DNA of 5,833 bases from Bacillota bacterium (GTDB taxonomy: Bacteria; Bacillota_E; Sulfobacillia; Sulfobacillales; Sulfobacillaceae): contig JAKADW010000149.1 in the NCBI GenBank assembly GCA_021820165.1, positions 1-5,833 on the forward strand, in the 5' to 3' direction. Numbering within the stretch: position 1 is the stretch's first letter; every line of letters begins with the position of its first letter. The notes beneath the pieces were generated by a model. It was not told the origin of the DNA, did not search any database, and worked only from the letters and a program-made list of their open reading frames with translations. A program made the translations under genes and the position numbers. Shown piece after piece: positions 1 through 4,947 of the stretch.

Positions 1-862
1 GCCCTGGTACCACATTCGCGGCGTTGGGATGCACCTCGATATGACCAGGATTGGCCGTCAGATCCTGAGTCCCGTCGACGAAGGCGCTAAACTGCATAAT
101 GGTTTCTGCAGCCGCCCTGAGGGCGTTTTGCCGTTCGTCTTTCGGGGTGGTGCCGGCGTGATTGGTTTTCCCGGTAAAGTTGAGCGCCACCTGGCGAATC
201 CCGGTAATGTCCGTGACAGCGGCTACCGCCAATCCCTGCCGTTCCAAGCGAGGCCCCTGTTCAATATGAATTTCGAGATAGCCGGAAAAGCTCTCTTTCA
301 GACCCGATGCCTCGGGGAGCCGCTCCAGGTCAAATCCATGAGCGGCCATCGCATGCCGAAGAGTCACCCCTTCAGTGTCTTGAGCGGGCCGGACATGCTC
401 CATGTCGAGAAGCCCGGCCACCGCCTTAGAGCCCAAAAGTCCCGTGCCAAAACGCGGGCCTTCCTCGTCTGTGAAGGCGGCCAGGCGAAATGGTCGTCGC
501 AAGCTTGAAGATTGCTCCATGAGGGCTTTGGCGACTGCAAGGGCGGCGGCAACTCCATACCCGCCATCAAAGGTGCCGCCATGCGGCACCGAGTCCAGGT
601 GGGACCCAAAGGCTAGTCTAGGCAAGGCATTGTCGATGGCAGGGGGGACAAAGTCGGCAAAACTGTTGCCGGCTTGATCTTGAAAGACCCGGAGCCCGAG
701 CGCCTCGGCCTTTTCGCGAAACCATCGGTGTGCAGATCTTTCGGCATCGCTCCAGGCGACGCGAAGATACCCGCTTCCATCCGGGCTTTTACCAATAGCG
801 GCGAGCTCAGAAAAAATAGTCAGAAAATACGAAGAGTCGGGACGGATATGAGATGCGGACAT
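1..862 (-). CDS. N-carbamoyl-L-amino acid hydrolase / allantoate amidohydrolase family (M20), 3' end outside window
   Basis: Zinc/manganese-dependent amidohydrolase expected to cleave an N-carbamoyl amino acid or a ureido compound such as allantoate, in the cytoplasm. I translated the minus strand from the ATG at 862-860: 287 codons are in the window without a stop, and the family is usually about 400-415 residues, so roughly the last 120 are missing. Visible family motifs in order: GSHLDSVPHGG with FDGGYGV (residues 86-104, metal ligands H88 and D99), DEEGPRFG (132-139, catalytic base E133 and ligand E134), HIEQGP (199-204, ligand H199) and a substrate/dimer-domain motif NHAGTTP (234-240). 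The last metal histidine would lie beyond the window. The start is supported by GGGAGGT (873-867) four bases upstream. The gene is divergent from the HD gene. Substrate cannot be decided: hydantoin, pyrimidine and allantoin pathway members share these motifs. Family assignment is very sure. Confidence 0.93.
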   Translation of the reverse strand, partial: MSASHIRPDSSYFLTIFSELAAIGKSPDGSGYLRVAWSDAERSAHRWFREKAEALGLRVFQDQAGNSFADFVPPAIDNALPRLAFGSHLDSVPHGGTFDGGYGVAAALAVAKALMEQSSSLRRPFRLAAFTDEEGPRFGTGLLGSKAVAGLLDMEHVRPAQDTEGVTLRHAMAAHGFDLERLPEASGLKESFSGYLEIHIEQGPRLERQGLAVAAVTDITGIRQVALNFTGKTNHAGTTPKDERQNALRAAAETIMQFSAFVDGTQDLTANPGHIEVHPNAANVVPG

Positions 863-866
863 AGGG

Positions 867-873
867 ACCTCCC
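867..873 (-). promoter_or_regulatory. Ribosome binding site of the amidohydrolase gene
   Basis: Read on the minus strand the sequence is GGGAGGT, four bases before the ATG at 862. It is close to the anti-16S consensus and fixes the start, since the amidohydrolase family begins with a short leader before its first helix, as here. Confidence 0.75.
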
Positions 874-916
874 TTAAGCGTGGTGTCGTACGAGTATTGT
901 ACAGGAGCACGCTTAA
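874..916. promoter_or_regulatory. Imperfect 43-bp dyad in divergent intergenic region, candidate operator
   Basis: The outer arms are a perfect 9-bp inverted repeat, TTAAGCGTG (874-882) and CACGCTTAA (908-916). A second, concentric pair, GTAC (888-891) and GTAC (899-902), shares the same centre at base 895. Counting symmetric positions, 15 of 21 pairs are complementary. The element lies between two divergent genes, covers the candidate minus-strand -10 box and ends just before the candidate plus-strand extended -10. That is the position expected of a repressor site controlling one or both genes. No regulator gene is visible in the window, so the protein that binds it is unknown. An RNA hairpin role is less likely because of the 25-base spacer between the outer arms. 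Confidence 0.5.
896..901 (-). promoter_or_regulatory. Candidate -10 box for the amidohydrolase gene
   Basis: On the minus strand this reads TACAAT, five of six bases of the sigma-A consensus, and would place transcription start near base 889, leaving a leader of about 27 bases before the ATG. No good -35 hexamer is found 16-18 bases upstream, so the promoter may be weak or activator-dependent. It sits inside the 874-916 dyad. Confidence 0.3.
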
Positions 917-920
917 TCCA

Positions 921-929
921 TGCTACTAT
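921..929 (+). promoter_or_regulatory. Candidate extended -10 promoter for the HD-gene operon
   Basis: TGCTACTAT fits the extended -10 form TGn followed by a hexamer matching TATAAT at four of six positions. An RNA starting near base 936 would have a leader of about 20 bases that still contains the Shine-Dalgarno site. A -35 box is poor: TTGTAC at 897-902 is 21 bases away. It lies immediately outside the dyad at 874-916. Confidence 0.3.
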
Positions 930-941
930 GCAAGAAGAGAC

Positions 942-949
942 GGGAGGAG
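942..949 (+). promoter_or_regulatory. Ribosome binding site that decides the start of the HD gene
   Basis: GGGAGGAG is a strong Shine-Dalgarno match. Its GGAGG core ends seven bases before the GTG at 955 and 13 before the ATG at 961. The spacing favours GTG 955. Starts further upstream in the same frame (GTG 880, ATG 928) have no such site and would place the operator dyad inside the coding region. Confidence 0.65.
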
Positions 950-954
950 AAGCG

Positions 955-2226
955 GTGAGCATGACAGAGGACGAAAAAGTGTTTAAGGATCCGGTGCACG
1001 GCTACATTTATGTGCATGACCCGTTGGTATGGGACCTCATTAATACGCGGGAAATGCAGCGCTTGCGCCGGATACGTCAACTGGGCACCACCTACTTTGC
1101 CTATCCGGGCGGCGACCATAGCCGCTTTTCGCATTCTCTTGGCGTCTATGAAGTCATTCGCCAAATGATTCAGGCCTTTGATCGCAACAATTACGACTGG
1201 CCACGGCAGTACTCCCGTTTGGCCATGGTCTCGGGACTTCTTCATGACGTGGGCCACGCGCCCTTTTCCCATGCGTTGGAAAAGGTGATGGAGACGCGCC
1301 ACGAGAACTGGAGCGTGGCGATTATTCGCGATCCTAAGAGCGAAGTCCATCAGGTGTTGGAGGGGGCAGAGGCGGGGCTCTCTAACATGGTAGCCGAGGT
1401 GATTCAAAAGACTTTCACCAACCGCTTGGTCGTCTCGATGGTGAGCGGCCAATTGGACGCCGACCGGTTGGATTACCTCATGCGGGATTCGGTCGCCACG
1501 GGGGTCGATTACGGGACGTTTGATTTAGCCCGCATTATTCGCGTGATGCGACCTCTGTCGAATCGCCTCGTGGTGAAAAAAAGCGGGATTCACACGGTGG
1601 AAGCCTATCTTTTAGCGCGCTACTTTATGTACTGGCAAGTGTATTTTCATCCCGTAAGCCGGGCGGGGGAAGTCCTTTTGCGGGCGATCTTGGAACGCGC
1701 CCAAGCGCTCATTGGAGAAGGAAGGCCGCCCGTTGCCACCCATCCGGCCCTCTTTCCGTTCCTCTCCGGCCAAGCCACCTTCGAGCAATATTTAACCTTG
1801 GACGATGCGTCGCTAATGAACGCGTTCAGCGTCTGGCAAGATGGCGGCGACCCGATCTTGGCGGATCTCTCGCGGCGATTTCTCGACCGGCGGCTCTTTA
1901 AGGAATATGCCTGGCCAGGGGCACTTGACTGCAAACTCGGTGCGGTGAGGGAACTGGTACGGGATCACGATTGGGATCCCAATTACTATTGTATAGTCGA
2001 CGAGACGGGTACTGTTTATTATGATTACTATCTAGGCGGTCAGCGGGTGCCCACGCCGGACAACGCCATTTGGCTCTATGACCAGATGAGTGGGTTGTTG
2101 ACAGAGATGTCGAGCTTGTCGCACCCGATTCAAGCCATTGCGGAAGAACATCGACCGGTGCGGCGTCTCTATGTTCCGGCGGAAGTATTGGCTGATGACC
2201 GCTTCGGAAAGCTAGTCAAAGACTAA
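955..2226 (+). CDS. HD-domain phosphohydrolase, dNTP triphosphohydrolase (YwfO/SAMHD1-like)
   Basis: Predicted cytoplasmic metal-dependent phosphohydrolase; characterised relatives (SAMHD1 and the Enterococcus YwfO-type enzyme) cut dNTPs to deoxynucleosides and triphosphate, helping set the dNTP pool. From the GTG start it has 423 residues, close to the family's usual 430-460. The N-terminal DPVHGYI (12-18) is typical of this COG1078-like group. The HD metal site is complete: H60 in RFSHSLGV, H97-D98 in LLHDVGHAPFSH, H116 in RHENW, and the final aspartate in LDADRLDYL (167-175). Residues after about 300 form a less conserved C-terminal region rich in aromatic residues (YYDYY near 364-368). 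The start could also be the ATG at 961, giving 421 residues. It is the first gene of the plus-strand run, and csaA begins 24 bases after its stop. A regulatory nucleotide (allosteric dNTP) site is known in relatives but cannot be confirmed by eye. Confidence 0.93.
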   Translation: MSMTEDEKVFKDPVHGYIYVHDPLVWDLINTREMQRLRRIRQLGTTYFAYPGGDHSRFSHSLGVYEVIRQMIQAFDRNNYDWPRQYSRLAMVSGLLHDVGHAPFSHALEKVMETRHENWSVAIIRDPKSEVHQVLEGAEAGLSNMVAEVIQKTFTNRLVVSMVSGQLDADRLDYLMRDSVATGVDYGTFDLARIIRVMRPLSNRLVVKKSGIHTVEAYLLARYFMYWQVYFHPVSRAGEVLLRAILERAQALIGEGRPPVATHPALFPFLSGQATFEQYLTLDDASLMNAFSVWQDGGDPILADLSRRFLDRRLFKEYAWPGALDCKLGAVRELVRDHDWDPNYYCIVDETGTVYYDYYLGGQRVPTPDNAIWLYDQMSGLLTEMSSLSHPIQAIAEEHRPVRRLYVPAEVLADDRFGKLVKD

Positions 2227-2236
2227 GGAGAGCCTG

Positions 2237-2254
2237 ATGGAGGCGATGCGATGA
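2237..2254 (+). other. Five-codon mini reading frame overlapping the csaA start
   Basis: ATG GAG GCG ATG CGA TGA lies between the HD gene and csaA. Its stop overlaps the csaA start as ATGA (2251-2254), and an AAGGAGAG sequence (2225-2232) overlapping the HD stop is well placed before its ATG. It also contains GGAGG (2239-2243), which is the Shine-Dalgarno site of csaA itself, seven bases before ATG 2251. The frame may be a coupling device or a chance effect of two adjacent Shine-Dalgarno sites; the second is more likely. Confidence 0.25.
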
Positions 2255-2580
2255 AGCCTGTCGAGGGATTCTTCGAATACCAATTGCGAGTGGGGACGAT
2301 TGTTCGCGCTTCGGTGAATCAGGGGGCCAGAAAGCCCGCCTATCATCTCGTCATCGATTTTGGACCCGAGGGCACCAAGGAATCGTCGGCGCAGTTAACC
2401 GATCATTACCAGCCGAACGATTTGGTGGGACGGCAAGTGGTGGCCGTCATCAATTTTCCACCCCGACGGATTGCGTCGGTGACGTCGGAGGTGTTGGTGC
2501 TGGGGGCCATCGGCGAGAAGGGGGCCGTGGTTCTTCTTCGACCCGATAATGAGGTTCCTAACGGGACGCCCATCGCCTAA
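2251..2580 (+). CDS. csaA: CsaA, tRNA-binding-domain protein with export chaperone role
   Basis: Small cytoplasmic protein of 109 residues, the usual CsaA length (about 110). In Bacillus subtilis CsaA is described as a homodimeric chaperone that interacts with SecA and preproteins and substitutes in part for SecB. The whole chain is a single OB-fold of the EMAP/Trbp111 tRNA-binding type. Signature stretches are VGTIV (14-18), the KPAYHLVIDFG strand (28-38), SSAQLT (45-50), NFPPRRIA (68-75), SEVLVLGA (79-86) and VPNGT (102-106) near the end; all are characteristic of CsaA rather than of methionyl-tRNA synthetase C-terminal domains. GGAGG at 2239-2243 supports the ATG at 2251. It follows the HD gene by 24 bases and precedes the glycosyltransferase by 37, so it is probably in the same transcript. 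I see no functional link to the sugar genes. Confidence 0.95.
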   Translation: MKPVEGFFEYQLRVGTIVRASVNQGARKPAYHLVIDFGPEGTKESSAQLTDHYQPNDLVGRQVVAVINFPPRRIASVTSEVLVLGAIGEKGAVVLLRPDNEVPNGTPIA

Positions 2581-2617
2581 GATATGAGAGTTTAGCGTTC
2601 AGAAAGGACCGATAATC

Positions 2618-3613
2618 ATGCGCATTGCACTGGTGATACCTAACGACACACCGCCCACGGGAGGCAACAGCATTTCGGCCCGGCGCATGCAGCAGGGACT
2701 ACAGGAAGCGGGGCACGAAGCCGACGTGATTTGGTATCACGCGGACCTGGGTGATTATGACGTGTATCATGCCTGGAACGCGGTGCGCGTGGGCGGGCGT
2801 TTGGTGGAAGACGGGATTAACCCGGATCAAATCATTGCCACGTGGACCGGAACCGATTTGTGGCAGGACTGGGTGAAAAATGCAGGTCAGGAAAAGCGCC
2901 GTCTCGATCCGATTCGCTATCAGGTGACCTTTACCGAGGACGCCCGCAGTCGAATTTTGGTGGATGCTCCCGAGTGGGCGGATCGGGTGGTGGTGATTCC
3001 CCCCTCCGTCGATATCGATCATTTCACCCCTGAAGGGGATAAGGTGGATGTGCCCCATCCGTATATTTTGGTGGCCGGTGGGGTGCGGCCGGTGAAACGG
3101 TCGGCATGGGCCATCCAATTGGTCGAAGTCTATCGCGAGGCCTCCCAGCAGGACGTGCATTTAGCCATTGCCGGACCCGTCCGCGAGGCGGGCGAATGGC
3201 AGCGGGTGCAAGACGCGGCCGAGGGAAAAGATTGGGTTCACTTGCCAGGAGACTTGGCGCCGGATGAGATGCCTAAATGGTATCGGGGGGCGGATGTCTT
3301 CTTAAACACATCCGAGGTTGAGGGCGTTTCCAATGCTATTATGGAGGCTATGTCGTCGGGGGCGCTGGTGTTGGCCACCGACATCCAGGGAAACCGGGCT
3401 CTTGTGCACCCGGGGAAAACCGGCATTCTCTTTACCGACGCCGAGGACTTTGTGGCCAAATTAGGCGAGATTTTGCACCATCCGGATGAGATGGATGTCA
3501 TCCGCCAGGCGGGTAGGCGCCAAATCGTTGCGCGCCACTCGATTCAACATGAGGCCAAGCGCTATGAGCGTCTCTATTTCGACGTGATGAGCGTCCGGGG
3601 GTGTTGCCGCTGA
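2618..3613 (+). CDS. Family 4-type (GT-B fold) glycosyltransferase
   Basis: Predicted cytoplasmic, retaining nucleotide-sugar glycosyltransferase of 331 residues. The N-terminal acceptor domain opens with a strand and glycine loop, MRIALVIP then TGGNSISARRM (14-24), followed by a GH motif (32-33) and TWTGTDLW (75-82). The C-terminal donor domain starts near residue 145 with ILVAGGVRPVKR (150-161), which is the usual entry to the second Rossmann fold. It carries LAIAGP (182-187), W-Y-R-G-A-D-V-F-L (221-229), and the EX7E motif E235 to E243 within EGVSNAIMEAMSSG, the nucleotide-sugar diphosphate site. A C-terminal helix (RYERLY, 315-320) closes the fold. No signal peptide or transmembrane helix. 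AAAGGA (2603-2608) is nine bases before the ATG. Its last 13 bases overlap the next gene, suggesting coupled translation. The GN...A-R and TGTDL pattern recalls the SenB-like subgroup, but donor and acceptor cannot be read from sequence. Confidence 0.88.
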   Translation: MRIALVIPNDTPPTGGNSISARRMQQGLQEAGHEADVIWYHADLGDYDVYHAWNAVRVGGRLVEDGINPDQIIATWTGTDLWQDWVKNAGQEKRRLDPIRYQVTFTEDARSRILVDAPEWADRVVVIPPSVDIDHFTPEGDKVDVPHPYILVAGGVRPVKRSAWAIQLVEVYREASQQDVHLAIAGPVREAGEWQRVQDAAEGKDWVHLPGDLAPDEMPKWYRGADVFLNTSEVEGVSNAIMEAMSSGALVLATDIQGNRALVHPGKTGILFTDAEDFVAKLGEILHHPDEMDVIRQAGRRQIVARHSIQHEAKRYERLYFDVMSVRGCCR

Positions 3614-4923
3614 GCGCCTTAGGCTTTATTCGCTTCGATGTGGAGGACTTTCTCACCCCGGAGTCCGATGAGGCCTTGGTGCGCATGCTCGAGTCCATGC
3701 ATCGGGCAGGACTTCCGGGCTCTTATGGTCTCGTGGGAAAGAAAGTGCTGGCGCTCCAGGAACGAAACCGCCACGATGCCCTACACCTCTTGAGCCAGGA
3801 GCCGGCGATTGGGTTTCATTCGTGGAGCCACAGCGAGCATCCCACCATTGCCGAGGATCTCGCCGGCCTCCCCTATCGGGAGGCGCTAAACCGATTCATT
3901 GAAAGAGAGCGCCCGGGTGTCGAGGCCGTCAGCCGCCTGGTCAAGCCGCCCCGCTACTTTACCCAGCCCGGGGGCAATTGGGTTCCAGAAGCTCTTGAGG
4001 CGTTGCCAGCGTTGGGGATGGACATGTTCTTTACCGATTCCTTTAATAGCTACCTCGAGGATCTAACAGCTCCTTACTGGTACGGTGAGGTCCTGCATCT
4101 CTCCTTCCCGGTCGTGAATCCGCGGCCGTTTGGTTTGGGGCTTCCCGCCAACCTCAATGAAGCCATCCAAATGATAGAGGCATGGCAAGGACGGTACGGG
4201 GAGGCCTTTATGGTCATGCTCCATCCTACCGAGTTGGTGAGCCGTGAGTTTTGGGATGCCACGAATTTTTCTCGGGGAAGAAGCCGAGAGTCTCTGATTG
4301 CGGCACCGGTCAGAAGCCCCACGGACCAGCAGGATGCGCTCGAGGCCTTTGACCGCTATTGTCAGGCGATGGGCCGCCTCGGCATCGAGTGGTGTGACGC
4401 CGAGGCGCTCCGTGAGCGAGTTCTGCCCCGGCACGCGGTCCTCGTGGACATGGCGGAATTAAAGCAAGCGCTCTTGCAACAGGGTGTGGGCCCCTTGGAG
4501 ATGACCACCGGCACGCTATCCGCCGCCGAAGCGCTCTACGCCTTGGCTTGGCACACGGTGACGGGAAAGGACTCGGTTCATGTGGGTACTGTCGGTGCAC
4601 CGGAGCGCTGGGTGGCGGAGGCGCCAAGCCGTCCCTCCGTGTCGGCCGATCGGGCCCGGGCCTTTGCTTTCGGGGTGGTCGAAGCCGTAAAGCGGGAGCA
4701 TCGTCTGCCTTCAGGACGGGTGGCGGGACTCACGCTTCAAGAGGGGATGTCGGCACTCGTTGGCCGTCACGTTTCGGATTTACGCTTTTTGGATTATATT
4801 AAGCCCCAGAAACGCCTGCATTGGGACTGGCCTATTTTTCCCGACCGGTTCCGGCCCGAGAGGCTTTGGCAGGATGCGTGTCGTTTGGGTTGGACGCTCA
4901 AGCGAGCCGAATATCGCGGCTAG
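3601..4923 (+). CDS. NodB-like polysaccharide deacetylase with C-terminal extension of unknown function
   Basis: Predicted metal-dependent carbohydrate N- or O-deacetylase of 440 residues. The NodB-type domain covers about residues 8-270: acidic motif FDVEDF (12-17), metal-binding HSWSH (73-77), arginine-pocket motif PPRYFTQPGGNW (116-127), and the late catalytic-type histidine in MLHPTE (206-211). This order matches CE4 enzymes of the FDVED type. Residues 278-440 are outside the fold and hold two similar segments (see findings). The protein enters its first strand almost at once, with no signal peptide, lipobox or membrane helix, so it appears cytosolic, unlike most wall-editing deacetylases. 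The start is GTG 3601; TTG 3604 is an alternative, no other start exists downstream of the in-frame stop at 3565, and a later start would remove the first motif. No clear Shine-Dalgarno precedes it, so reinitiation from the overlapping glycosyltransferase stop (TGA 3611-3613) is likely. The pair probably acts on one glycan or glycoconjugate. Confidence 0.85.
   Translation: MLPLSALGFIRFDVEDFLTPESDEALVRMLESMHRAGLPGSYGLVGKKVLALQERNRHDALHLLSQEPAIGFHSWSHSEHPTIAEDLAGLPYREALNRFIERERPGVEAVSRLVKPPRYFTQPGGNWVPEALEALPALGMDMFFTDSFNSYLEDLTAPYWYGEVLHLSFPVVNPRPFGLGLPANLNEAIQMIEAWQGRYGEAFMVMLHPTELVSREFWDATNFSRGRSRESLIAAPVRSPTDQQDALEAFDRYCQAMGRLGIEWCDAEALRERVLPRHAVLVDMAELKQALLQQGVGPLEMTTGTLSAAEALYALAWHTVTGKDSVHVGTVGAPERWVAEAPSRPSVSADRARAFAFGVVEAVKREHRLPSGRVAGLTLQEGMSALVGRHVSDLRFLDYIKPQKRLHWDWPIFPDRFRPERLWQDACRLGWTLKRAEYRG
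4432..4920 (+). other. C-terminal module of the deacetylase with two related segments
   Basis: Residues 278-440 follow the deacetylase domain. Segment one contains GTLSAAEALYALA (304-316) followed by a GKDSVHVGTVGAPERW stretch (322-337). Segment two contains a helix rich in alanine and valine (349-364), LPSGRVAGLTLQEGMSALVG (369-388) and then an aromatic tail with WDWPIF (408-413). The G-x-T/L-L-x-x-x-E-x-x-x-x-L pattern recurs and resembles, by eye, the pseudomurein-binding repeat style (a short 'vnGktls.aEflyllA' unit followed by 'lP..v'). That resemblance is an inference, not an established match. Confidence 0.35.
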
Positions 4924-4947
4924 AGTTGTAGACCAGGAGGACTGTGT

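Noticed and set aside
29..508. Plus-strand open frame of 159 codons
   Set aside because: It lies opposite the amidohydrolase, whose minus-strand translation shows all family motifs; the plus-strand product has no recognisable domain or ribosome site.
880..954. Longer N-terminus for the HD protein from GTG 880 or ATG 928
   Set aside because: No ribosome site precedes these starts, the extra residues do not look like family sequence, and they overlap the operator dyad and promoter region.
913..1452. Minus-strand open frame of 179 codons inside the HD gene
   Set aside because: It is antisense to the HD catalytic core, is histidine- and arginine-rich without any motif, and is best explained as a shadow of a GC-rich gene.
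1961..1980. Inverted repeat GGGATC ... GATCCC
   Set aside because: Short, within the HD coding region and consistent with normal codons; no sign of a terminator or regulatory role.
2581..2617. Possible terminator or promoter between csaA and the glycosyltransferase
   Set aside because: No stem-loop with a T run and no convincing -35/-10 pair; only the ribosome site AAAGGA is seen.
2699..3160. Minus-strand open frame of 153 codons inside the glycosyltransferase
   Set aside because: Antisense to a confidently assigned gene, with composition typical of reverse-strand shadows.
4310..4627. Minus-strand proline- and arginine-rich open frame
   Set aside because: Low-complexity composition opposite the deacetylase; no start site or motif.
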